Below, in pieces: positions 35,401 through 48,000 of a stretch of DNA of 64,000 nt; the first letter of the stretch is position 1; every line of letters begins with the position of its first letter. The notes beneath the pieces are model-generated. The model had not been told where the DNA came from. It did no database searches and saw only the letters and a list, made by a program, of their open reading frames with translations. The position numbers and the translations under genes are program-made. The stretch lies in NCBI GenBank assembly GCA_006384855.1, contig VCJN01003587.1, forward strand, positions 1-64,000, in the 5' to 3' direction. The stretch is from Tetraselmis striata (Eukaryota > Chlorophyta > Chlorodendrophyceae > Chlorodendrales > Chlorodendraceae).

Positions 35401-36039
35401 GCGGCGCAGAAAGTTTTTGTATTTCGAAAGCTCTGTAACATGTTGTTCATTTACATGCAATCACACCGTGCCGCGGGGGGTGCACGCGCAGTGGGTTCCG
35501 TGCAGTGCCGGGGCCCACCCCGTTGCTCAGGCGGCAGCGGCAGGGGAATGCTACCCTTTGAGCAGCGATGGCGCATGAGCGACTTGGTGCTGCCATCATG
35601 CACGGCACATATTTATCATGGGCCGCGCACGTCTTGCTCCCAGCCACCCTGCCGCATTTGTGAACAGCACTGTTCCTACACACTGCTGGATTGGAGTGCT
35701 GTGTGGATGCAAGCCCGCCTCGGGGCTCAGGGCGTAAACCGCACACCGAAACGCACGCTGGATCATGGCGGGGTGGGCCTGTCAGAGGCTGTCAACTGGG
35801 CTACACGAATTTACAATTAGTTAGGGTCTTAGGGTAGCTCCCGTTCGATATCGTAGTCGGCAGCTCCCTGCCACAGCCTCACAGCAGCGGAGCTCCTCCA
35901 TCCGGGCTCCGCCGCGGGCGTCGCGAGGTACGTTGGCTCACGGCATCTAACTCGACCCCCCCCCCCCCCCCCCCCCCGCCGCATCTGAAAACCCCAAAGC
36001 CCTAAAACCCTAAACACCGCCGCCTCGGCTTCGTGTCGT

Positions 36040-39000
36040 TTATTCGGGCCAGACGTCGCTGAGCTCCTCCTCCACGAACTCGGCCGGCCGCTCGTAGGTG
36101 CTGACCCCAGAGGCGGCGTGGTGGTAGAAAGTGACCTCGTAGTCGGGGTTGTCGGGGTGCGGCGCGGCGTGCCGAGTCCAGCCGCCGTTGCTGGGCGCCG
36201 CGGCGGACGCGCCGGCGGGCTTGGCCTTGAAGAAGCCCGCGGTGCCGGCCTGCAGCGGCCGACCGGAGCACATAAACGCCCACGCTTTGTCGGTGCCCTC
36301 CTCCACCAGCTCCACCGACTCCAGCGTCGCCTTGCCCGACCGCGCCAGCGCCACGCGCACCTCCGACACCTCGCCCAGCGGCCCGGCGGCGCTCGTGAAC
36401 CTGCGGGAGGCGCGGCGCAGTTAACCCACCATGTTCGCACTTGAGACATCGTTGTTGCGGGTGCGGTCGGGACTCGCCACGACCCCCCCCTCCCCCCGCC
36501 CCGATGTCGTATCCCTTCATGCATAGCCTTAATGGCAGGGTGGCTTGTGTACATTGAAATGACTAGGGCGCCGCCCGCCTGATCCGCACCTTTTTATGTA
36601 TGACAACGGTGTTTTCACAGGACAACCCGTGTCGGAGCAGTATGTATGCACAATCAATATTAAACGCATACATGATTCATTGGAAGATTTCATAATAAGA
36701 TTATGATTCACATAATATTCATAATAAGATTATGCCGACATAATTATCGAGTCGTCCACGACGAGGACTCGCTCGAAGGCACATACAGCCGAGAGCGGCA
36801 TGAACCGAAGGCGAGCTCAGTCGTCAACCGTATGGCCGTATGCCCACGAGCGGTATTTCTTTTCTAGCGAATTCCACTCCTGGAGCTGTTGTCGGCAACC
36901 TTCACCAGTGTGAACAACCGGATAGAGGCCCAGTCCCACTCACCGGTGCGTCGCCTCGTTGCCCGTCTCGAATGGCCCCGGAAAGGTGCCGGCATCACAC
37001 TCGGCGACGTCGCTGCCGTAGAAGGTGAACGACAGCGCCAAGCGTGTCCCGGGATGGCCGGCTGTCACCTTTAGCAAGTAGGTCGTTTCGGAGTCGGGGC
37101 CAGCCGCCGCTACGCCGCCGTCGGGCTGCGTGAGGGAAGGGGGCCGGCAATAGCGGTACTCAGATCATCAGGCGCTCGAGTACAAGATAAAGGCAAAACG
37201 TGCACAGTTCGACAGTCGCAAGACGACGCCGTGAGTCCCCATCTATCCTCGTACCTGCAGTGACACGCCGTCTGGCGTCACTTCGCCAGGTGCTTCGAAA
37301 ACCCACTGCTTCCGAGTGGCCAGGTTCCGGACCACCACTCGCTGAGCCCGCCAGGTCTTGCGGCCGCCAGCGCCGTCGGTCCACAGAAAGAGACCGAGCA
37401 GGTTGCCCATGTCGTGCGCGCTGGGGGCGGCGCACTCGTCGGTGGCGCCTGGCTGCAGGCGGCCATTCCTATCGTCTCCCTCGAGCGGCGGGTAGGGCAG
37501 GCTGCCCTGCTCGAATTTTAGCTTCCCGTACAGAGAGCTGTCTGTGCCCGCGTCCGCCCCCTCGGCCGTGACCAGCGTCAGCTTGTAGCCCGGGAAAGCG
37601 GAGGCTGCGACCGCGGCAGCAGCCGCAGCCACTGGCCCGTTCTTGCGCTCGCTCGCTCGACCGGCGGTAGCGGCCGCCCCGTGCAGCGGCTCCTCCGATA
37701 GCAGCCTCAGCCCCTGATCCGTCGGTCCATCGCGCTGCCAGATTTTCTCCAGCCCCGCCTTCTTGTTGAACCAGGCCTGTGGCGAGATTATGTGGCGGGC
37801 CTCTCGTGTGAGTCAATCCGCTGGGCGAGCCGGATTACACACTCACATACATTCCGACTGTTCTGTCATGTCTCAGCGATCCCAGGATTATGTTCTTCTC
37901 GGGTTGCAGGGGCGTGGCTCAGCAAAGGCGGCCGGGGGGGGGGGGGGGGGGGAGGTCCCACCTTGCACTCGAACTTGTACACCCTACCCGCGTTGACATC
38001 TGTGATGTCGAGCGTGTCGAGGTGCCAGTCGTCCGACATGAGGCCGCCCGCCTTGCGAAGCGCCACTTTGCGCAGCTGCTCGCCGAGGCGCATCTCCTTC
38101 GGCAGCTCCAAGAAAAACTCGTCCTTCATGCCTTGCTCGAAGTTGTTTGCGCGGTCGTCCAGTTTGAGCGCATTCTCGCCAGCCACCTTGCCGTCAGGCC
38201 CCCATAGCTCCAGGTGGACGATGTCGTCAGTTCCCGCAAAGCGGAGGTCGGAGGTGCGCGTGACCACCTTGTAGCTCTGCGGCAGCAGGCTGCCGTCGGC
38301 CGCCACCGCGCTCTCCCCCGCCTCGGGAATGGTCACCGCCGAGGTGCCGGCGATGTAGTCGTTGAAGGGAAACACGTACGTGTTGCCGCTGGGAACGTGC
38401 AGCGCCTCCACCTGCCGCAGCTTCCACTTGCTGCCCAGCCCGCGCTGGTCTGTGCGGACAGCCACGGACTTGAGGGCGCCCAGGGGGCGCCCAGAGCGGA
38501 TGGTGCAGTCGTGCCGCCCGCCCGCCCGCATCTTTTCTTGCTTGGGGTTGAGCAGCGTCTCGCCGACGGAGCCGCTCTCGCCATGCAGCGCCATCCTAGT
38601 GACGCCCGGGCCAGAGAAACCGCAAACGGGTCAGTGTTGCGAGCAACCGCGCCCCCCCTCCCCCCACAGTTTGTACATATTACACAGCCACATGAACAGC
38701 CATGGCGAATGGGGGGGGGGCACTGGTCGCAGGCCGCACCAGACGCTGCTGCTCGTGGCGGCGCCCCACTCGTCTGCCGTGTACACCGCGATCTGATACT
38801 CCTCCGAGGAGTCCTCGGCGGGAGCATCGGCATCCCCGTCCCCGTCGCGGTCCGGCAGCAGCACTTGCTCCAAGCCGTGCTCCTTGTCCACCCATCCGTG
38901 GTGCGGGAACACCAGCCGCTCGGACGTCAGTGTGTTGACCACCTCCACATGGGAGAGGTGCCAGGCGGAGTTCATCCCGCGGCCGTTGCTGATGACCTGC

Positions 39001-42000
39001 ATGGGCAGCCCGAGTGGAGCGAGGATTCAGCCCGGGGATTATTAAGAATTATTGAGACATCCGGCGCCCACTCCCGTCTAAACTTGGCGAGTAGCAAGGG
39101 AAGGGGATCGCGTCGCCTGGAGGGGGGAGGGGGGGGGGGGGGGGGGGGGGGGGTTCATACCTTCAGGCTTTCCATCAGCCCGACGTTTGGCGCGGAGAAC
39201 AGAAACGTGTCCACCTGCGGTTGCATCATCCGAAGGCAGTTTCAGGCTCAACCGAGCGTCCCGACAAATCAACGGCGCACACCAGGCGACAGCTATCGTG
39301 CAGCGAAGCAGCGGCTGCGGAAACGCGCCGGTAAGCGTGCAGACGTCGGTGCGAGATTTTGCGGTCTTCGCGCGTCGATGGGTCGGCCCAGCCGAGGCAA
39401 GCACGCACCTGCCCCCTCTCGAAGTCGTTCTTGCTGCTGTCCAGGCTCTGCGTGCCGGTGTCTCCAAGCTCGCCGTATACCACGCAGCTGACGTCGCTGT
39501 CCGTGCCGGCTCCTCGGCAGTCGGTGGTATGCACCGTCACGCGGTACTGGACCAGCTCACCGTCCTCGCCGCCCAAGCCCTGCGCGGACGGCTCCAGCGT
39601 GGCGCGACACCCTTCCATCCCCGACACCTTGGACTTTTCCAACCAACGGTCGCACGGGAAGTAGTAGGTGCGGTCTTGCCCCGGATGGAAAATCTCCACC
39701 TGCAGGCAAGCAGAACCTCGTTCAAGCACAGAGAAACAGAGAGAGAGGGCCTTCTCAATGTAACAAGGAATACCAGAATGTCGATTCAGTGATTTGTGAT
39801 GCTTGCTATTGTTTATTTCGCGAGAGTACATCTACGGTAGTGCATATATATACGGTAGCACAACACGACACATGAACATGACAAACTCGACCACCCACAA
39901 GCCGGCTGCCCGGCGCTCTATGCATCGCCTCCCCATAACCTGTTTGTGAGGCACCGAAGTCGGGGACGCAACCGCCTCGACCCTCCGAAGCCGCCCAGGC
40001 AACCCTACCTGCTGCAGATGCCACGCGGAGCCCGCCCAGGAGTTGTCATGGCCGATGACAATGCGCCGAATGTCCCCCACGTCCATGTCCTCCACGTCGA
40101 ACTCGTCCTCCTGCCCTCGCTCGAAGTTGTTTTTCTGAGAAAACAGCGCCGAATTGACGGTCAGTGGCGCCAATGAGCCTAATTCCCGTGCTGAGGAACA
40201 CTCGTCGTGACAGGCGATGGAAACACACTGGGGGGCTTGGCGCACCCTGTCATCGAGCTGGCGGGGGCCAAACTCCCCTTTATCGCCGATCACTGTGATC
40301 TCAATCTGCGTTTTTGAACACGCAGTTTATCGACAGCAATTTCATCGCCGAGACATCCCGGCCAGTCCATATGGACAAAACGGTGCCCCGCTGCGTGTTC
40401 CGCGTGAAATATCTTTGGCAGGGTGGGCAGTCGCACCCGTGCGTCGGTGCCTGCGCCTTTGATGTCGCTTGTGAAGGTACGGATGGTGTAGTTGCATTGC
40501 GTGCCACCCGCTTCCTCACTTGGGAGCAACTCGTGCTCCACTGCACGGAAGTGGGGAGGGCAGTATAAACAGAGCCGGTTGGGTGTATACATGGGGGGAG
40601 GGGGGGGGGGGGGGGGGGCAAAGCAAACAGGCGTCACAGGTGACAAAACAGCCCTGCGCACCAGCCACAATGGTGCGGGGAGTGAAGGGGAGGGGGGGGG
40701 GGGGGGGGGGGGGCAGCTCACAGCCATGCTCCTTGTCGATCCAGCCACGGAACGGAAACACCTTGATGTCGCCGCTGCCAATATCGGCGACCTCGATGCG
40801 GTCCAGATGCCACGCCGCACCGAGCCCTTTCCCATTGCTGATGACCCTCACCTTCCGGAGCTCCCCGACTTGCACTTGCTTGAGGAAGAAGGCATCCGCC
40901 TGCAGACATCGGGTGAGGGTGTCATTCATGCGCGTGCTGAATGAAAACGGCGCACGATCCCGGGGCAGGGGTCAAAGGGCCGCACCCGGCCGCGCTCAAA
41001 GTCATTGTGGGACGAGTCCAGCTTGAGGGGCTCGGTCTGGCCAGCGTCGCCAACCAAGACGATGCTGATGTCACTGTCCGTGCCGCCGCCCTTCACATCG
41101 CTCGTGTGGACTGTCACCCGCAGGTTGCCGCCGCCCCCCTGTCCCGGATGGAGCGTCCGCTTGCAGCCATCCAGCCCCGCCTCTTTGCTCTTTTGCAGCC
41201 ACTCGCCGCAGGGGAACATGTACGTCTTGCGCTGGAAGGGCTGCACAACCTCCACCTGCGTGACAGGCAGGGCGCGATTCCGCTGAGGCTGGCGGACTTG
41301 CGGATGTGACACCCGCCTGCAGCAAGTCCCCATGCTGACACGAGCTTCCCGTACGATAAGCTGCCCTCTATACCATATCCTCGCCGCCCGTCCCCGCTCC
41401 CAAGGAGTTCCTTCTCCGCACCTGCTGTAGATGCCACGCCGCACCCATGCCCTTGTTGTCATGGCCGACCAGAATGTGCGTGATGTCCCCCACATCCACA
41501 CCCGGCACGTCAAAGGTGTCCTTCTCGCCGCGCTCAAAGCTGGGGAGGGATTGGGTATTCGGCATGGCCGCGCAAATTCAGCGCCCATCCGGCAAGGGGA
41601 GTGCGACCGCACAAAGGGGTGGACAGGCAGCACGGAGTCTGTGGCGGTGAGAGTCAGCGCGGCGCACTTTTTGGCACTGTTCTCCAGCTTGGTCTGCCCA
41701 ATGAAGCCCTGATCCCCATGGATCTCAATAAACACATTGGCGTCCGTGCCGGCGCCGCGCACGTCGGTGGTGTACACCGAAACCCGGTAGTCCTGCAGGC
41801 GCACCGGGCGGCGGGCAAAGGGGCAGGCATTCTGTCAGAACACGCCGCCGCCCTAGCTAGATGCCTACCCAAGCAACGGGTCAAGTTGCACTCAGCGGAC
41901 CAAACGCCCAGAGGACGCTTGGGGCTCTATGATAAACTGGGCGTGGGGCCGGAGAAGCCGCGAAGTAGCCGGATAGTATAGTTGGCAGGGCAGTTGGGGG

Positions 42001-45000
42001 GCAGCCACGGGATCGAGATGGAGGAGGGACTGGACACCACAGGAGGCAGTCCAGTATCTGGAGCTGGAATGGGAAACACTTCATGTTTCCCATTGTAGCT
42101 GTTAGAGGAAGCAGGTCCTCAGAGCAGCTCAGTCTGGGCGGCGGAAAGCAGCACACTAGCATGTTGTAACAAATTTAAGCGCGCAGGCTGAGAAGGACGA
42201 GCTGATTGAACCAGGTGATGGTGATATGTAGGTGGCATATGCCCAGCACCTAGTGGCATCGGACGGAATGCGCTAGTGGTTTGACGGTCATGTTGGGAGC
42301 ACTGGGGGCAAAGGGGGCGCCTGCAACGTGTCGCTCCTAGGGTTGCACACCTTTGTGTCCGCCACTGGGCCCTTGTCCGCCACGCCATCGCCATCGCGAT
42401 CGGGGTACAGCAGGTGCGTGAGCCCATGCTCGTTGTCGAACCAGTTTCCGAAGGGGAATGTCAGCGACTCGTTTGTCTTGCTGTTGTGTACCTCGACGTG
42501 GTCGAGATGCCAGGCTGTGCCCATGTGCTTGCCATCGCTCGTCAGCCGTAGACTCTGCATCTCTCCTACGTCGGGAGCCGTAATGAAGAACGTGTCGACC
42601 TGCGCATAGCCAGGAGATGAGGGAGTGAGTGGTATCAACACCTTGCTAAGATGTGTTGTCGGTTTTAACCTTTAGGGTTTAGGGCCTTGCCGCGCGGTGC
42701 CCCTCCCCCCCCGACCCACCTTGCCGCGCTCAAAGTTGTTTGAAGCCGAGTCCAGGCAGCGATCACCGGTGTCTCCCTTGCTGCCATACAGCACCATGTG
42801 GATGTTGCTGTCCGTGCCGGCGCCGCGGCAGTCGGAGGTGTGCACGGTGATTCGGTACTGAGCGGGGCCGGCGCCGCCGCCGTCGTGCCCCTGACGGAGC
42901 GTGCGGCAGCAGCCTGCCAGCCCCGCCTCCTTTGTCTTGCGTAACCAGTCGTTGCACGGGAAGACGAACGACTCCTGCCGCCCTGAATGCAGCACTTCCA
43001 CGCTGGCCAGGTGCCAGTCGGCCCCGAGCCCTGCACATGATGACAGCCCACACCGACTCAGCTGCTGGTGGAATACCCATCACACGCGCCGCGCAGGAAA
43101 GCCATGCTGAGAGCGCGCGAGGGAGGGGCCGACAAACAGCTCGGAGCGACAGGCATGCCTGAATTGTCATGCTTGATGACGACGTGATCCATTTCGCCGA
43201 CGTCGGAACCAGTAATCTTGAACACGTCCCGACGGTCGCGCTCAAAACTGCCCAGCAGCAAGCAGAGCAGACATCCGGATTAAATCCGAAATTCATTCCG
43301 CATCAATACCGGATTATATCCGCATTTTTCTAAGGCGGAGCGACGGGGCGTACTTGTTTTGGTGATTGTCGAGCTTCGTCTCGCCGACCGCGCCCTTGTC
43401 GCCATGCAGCTCGATGGTGACGTTGGAGTCCGTCCCAGCGCCGCGTATGTCAGATGTGTGCACCGTGACAGTATACTCCACGAGCCCATTCAGCGTGCCC
43501 TTGTCGCCGACCCCATCGCCGTCCCGGTCCGGGTACAGGAGGTGACTGAGCCCATGCTTCTTGTCGATCCAGTCGTTGAATGGAAACACGAGCTTCTCGC
43601 CCGATTTCGAGTCCGTCACCTGGCAAAGCACGAGATTGCGGTTCAAACACTTTGTGCGCCCAGCGAGTGGATTCAATCATAGGTGAGACACTTTCGCTGT
43701 CCGCAACAGCTTCCCGGTCCTCGAGTACACACCGTGATGTGGGCCAAGTGCCAGGCGGAACCCAGCCCACTATCGTCCGAGTTGATGCGCAGCGACTGCA
43801 TTGGGCCCAGGTCTGGGCTGGGCAGGAAGAAGGTGCCGGTGGAGCCGCGCTCAAAGTCGTTGGCGGAGCTGTCCAGCTTCCGGGGGCCAGTGTCGCCTCG
43901 CTCCCCGTAAAGGACGCAGCTGACGTTGCTGTCGGTGCCCGCCCCGCGGCAGTCCGAGGTAGTCACCTCAACCTGCATGTACAGGGTGATGTCAGTGGCG
44001 GCATTATACCCACCCGCCGGCTAGTCTGAATATTGCGCTACCGCCTGTGCACAGGCGACATGGAAATCAGGAATGGTTACGGAGCTCTCGTACGAGAGAG
44101 CACACAGTCGTGCAGCCACTCATGCGCGTGTACATCAAGCACTCGCCTTGAACGTCGTGCCCTCAGCGGCGACGTCGCCAGGGAACAGCTGCCTGCGGCA
44201 GCCTGCCAGCCCATCCTTGCCCTTCTCCAGCCATTGATTGCAAGGGAAAATGTAGGTCTTGCCATTGATGTCAATCTCCACCTGCGCCGCACGGACACCG
44301 CCACATGATGCTGCGTCAGAATTGCCGCTACTCGGGATATAAAGTTGACATCATCAAGCTGAAGGAGTCACCATTTGCAGATGCCATCCGGGACCGAGCC
44401 CAGAGTTGTCATGTCCGATGAATATGTGCTGTATCTCGCCGACGTCCGCTGCCTCGAACCGAAACTCGTTCTGCTCGCCGCGCTCGAAGTCTGGTGCGTC
44501 ACAGCCGCCGCACAAGCACAAGCCGCAGTCACTCGGCCTTCATGCGCGCGCAGCCTCACATTCATTCACGCGGTGATGCATCGAGGTCTGCCGGCCTGAG
44601 AGTGTCATCGTCATTGGCACTGGGGTCCGCACCGTTGGCTGAGGTGTCGAGCTTGCGCGGCGGCAGCGTCCCCGTCTCACCAACAATCTCCAGGGATACG
44701 TTGGCGTCTGTCCCCGCGCCTCGGATGTCCGACGTGTAGACCGTCACCGTGTAACGAGAAAGCTGCGTCCCGCCCGTGCCGGGTACCAGTGTCTGAACGG
44801 CAAAGAAGGCGCATGGGCAGCAGTGAGCAGCGGAAAGCTGATAAAGCCGCGGTCTCTCGGTAGCACAATCAGCCGTGGCTGTGTGAGCAGGGCAAGAGCA
44901 GATGCTGCCTCGCGCGGGGCGTGAGAGACCTGCTGTAGCGACATTGGATCCTTGGGCGTCAGCCACTTTCCACAGGGGAAGGATGTGCACTCGCCGGTTG

Positions 45001-48000
45001 CCATGTTCCACACCTGCGCAGAGCCACCCTGGCGTTTCAGACATGCCGTGGGTGGGAGACATTGACAACAGCGCGCGCGCCAGTGGCAGCCAACCTCTAC
45101 GTAGTCCAGATGCCAGGCACCGCCAAAGCCCTTTCCGTCCGAGGTGACCTGCACCGTCTCCAAGGTGCCTAGGTTCTGGCAGGTGACGTAGAAGGTGTCC
45201 TCCTGAAGGAGCCCACCAGCAATGCACAGCCATGAGGCAACTGAAAGGCCCTCCCCCGCCCTCGGGGTGCCCGGCTCGGTGACAGGGCCGCAGTACGCAT
45301 GACACAAACAGCAGGCAGCACTTGCCATGTTGCGCTCAAAGTTGTTGGCCGAGTTGTCGAGCTTGTGCGGCCCCGTGCTGGTCTTGGTGCCCTCACGCTC
45401 ACCGTTCATGACTATCGACACGTTGGAGTCGGTGCCGGCGCCGCGGAGGTCGCTCGTCTTCACCACAACCTTGTACTGCACCTGCGCATGCCGCGGACCC
45501 AAAGGAGCTCACAGCTACTACGACAGCAGAAATGCGCAGACCGCAGGAGTATCAATACACGGCACCTGAAGTGTCCCTAATTGGCCACGGAGGGAATGCG
45601 CGCTGCACTTGCCTTCGCGCCAGCTGCGCCCGCCGTCAGTGTCACCCGCTTGTGGCTCTTCTTCAGCCAGTCGCCGTACGGGAAGTATTTCCGAGTCTGG
45701 CTGTTCATGTGCGTCAGCTCGCAGGCCTCCAGGCACCAGTCCACCCCGAGCACGCTGCCCATCATGCCGCCCGCACTTTGCTTGGAAGCGAAGCCGATGT
45801 CAATCTTGCTCACCTCCCCGAGTTCCTTGGCGCCCAAGTTCAGCACAAACTCGTCTGTCTGCACACCGAATGGAGGCACAGGCGCGAAATTGAACGTAGT
45901 CAGGGCCAGAGTTTCCTCAATCATGCCGACAAAGGAGCAGCTCGCCCATGCGTGCGTGCCCTTGACGGGTCCCCTCCCCCCCCCCCCCCCCACCCGGGCC
46001 CAAAAGGCAGGCACTAAGGGGCACTATATTCAGCATAGTCCCATCTGCCCCAAACACCTGACCGGCCTCCATAACCGTAGCTATAATACACGTCCTCCTG
46101 GCGGGAAGATGTGAACGAACGCAATGGACCCCTGGTGGCCGGAGGGCCGTGCCGTGTGACAATTTCGCAGAAACATTGCCACGGATGGCAGCTTGCGGCA
46201 TGTGGGAAGGCGATTCCTCTGTAAGGGGGGGAGGGGGGGGGGGGGGGGGGGTCTGTTCGAATGTTCAGGTGTTCCGGGTGAGGGGTTCACCTGGTTGCGC
46301 TCAAAGTTGTTGGCGCTGGTGTCCAGTGGCATCTCCCCGGATGCCCCAGACTCCCCGTGCAGAATAACTGTCTCCGTGCCAGGGGGTGGGCGCACAAGGG
46401 CCAAGGAGCCCCAAGAGTGTCAGCAGCACCCTACTGCAGCAGCGGGGCCGCACTCCGAGGGTTGCAGGGGCTACTCAAGCGGCTGGCATGCGTGCATGTA
46501 CTGCGTACGCCTAGCGAATGGGAATGTTTAAGACCTGAGATGTCAGCGTCCGTCCCCGCGCCTCGGCAGTCCGCCGTGACGACCTTGAGCTGGTATGCCT
46601 GGAGCCATTGTGTCAACAGCCGGATGTCAGCTCATCCATGCCGCCAGTAGGTTCACTTCCTGCGCCCCTCATGCCGCCACCAGTCTATCTGCAGCATGGC
46701 CTTGGCGGGCAGCCGGCACCTGCTTTGCGGCTGGGCCGCTGGATGGCTCCAGCGTGATGGTTGTCGTGCCCTTCTTGGCATCGAGCCACCTGCGGCCCGG
46801 CCGGTCAGCAGCTGCGGCATGCCGCGGTGACAGGATGCGAAGACAGGAGCTGCCGGGTTGGCGCGAACTGGGCCGGGCCGCTTACTGGTCGGCGATGAAG
46901 AAGGCGCTTGCGTTGGTGTTTTGGTTGCGAACCTCCACATGCTGCAGGTGCCACGCCGGTCCGAGCCCGCGGTTATTGTGCCCTATCTGCAGCTTGGAGA
47001 AGTCGCCCACGTCGGGTCCTTCCACGACGAACTCATCCCGCTGGGCGCGCTCGAAATTGTTGGCGCCTGGATGGGCATACATGCATTGGGGATGCGTCGG
47101 TGATGCTATAGATAAGTTTGGTTTACTTTGGTTTAGTTAGGATAAGATAAGATTAGATACGATTATATTTTATTATATAAGATTAGATAAGAATAGACAA
47201 GATAAGATAAGATAAGATAAGATTAGATAAGATTAGATTACATTACATTACATTAGATCAGATTATATAAGATAAGATAAGATAAGATTATGGATAGTGC
47301 TACGGGTGCTATGGACCCATAAAGACTGATACATCCGGCAGGTGTGGCATCCGCAGGGAGGGGAGGGCGCACTGTTCTCCAGGGCCAGCTGGCCCGACTG
47401 CCCCTTGCTTCCAAAGAGCACACATGAAACGCTCGCGTCCGTCCCGGCTCCGCGGCAGTCTTGTCACGGGCAGTATCAGCGCATGTCAGCAGCGCAGCAC
47501 CTACGGCTAGCAGGGCCACACAGGCAAGCGCGCCGCCCCCACAAGGTCCGCGCTTCAAGTTGGGGAGCGACAGCGGCTGCAGACCTGATGTGTGAACAAT
47601 CACTTTGTACCGGCAGGTCTGATCCCCAGAGTCGCCAGGGAAGAGAGTCGCCGACGTCTGGTACGGTGCCTCATCCTGCAACGCCAATACACCCACGGCG
47701 TTCAGGTGTGCATGTCCCTGTCGTTTGCCGAGGTTGCGCGCTCAATGCACCATCGATTGAAGCCCCCGCTGGCGCGCACCTTGGCCAGCCACCTCCGGGC
47801 CGGGAAATGCAGCGTCCGGCCCGTGTTGACCTCGAATATATCCACGTGCGAAAGGTGCCAGCCCGCGCCAGGGCTGCTGTTGTCGTGCGCGATCACGATG
47901 TGCTTGATCTCGCCCAGATTGGGGCTCCTTGTGCTGAAGACATCGACCTTCCCCCTCTCAAAGTTGTTCCTTCGAGGAGAAAAGCGGACATTGCATGAAG

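Larger units (their letters stand above)
33813..36039. other. Interval between the syntaxin gene and the giant minus-strand gene
   Basis: The two genes converge here. It contains the syntaxin 3' UTR, a local duplication (33880-33955 and 34080-34150 share GCAATG, GAGGCGCCATTT and CGCCCTC), C runs (34219-34233, 35957-35977), two copies of repeat family A, and TTACA at 35811-35815, a minus-strand TGTAA that may end the giant gene's transcript. No exon is supported. Confidence 0.6.
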
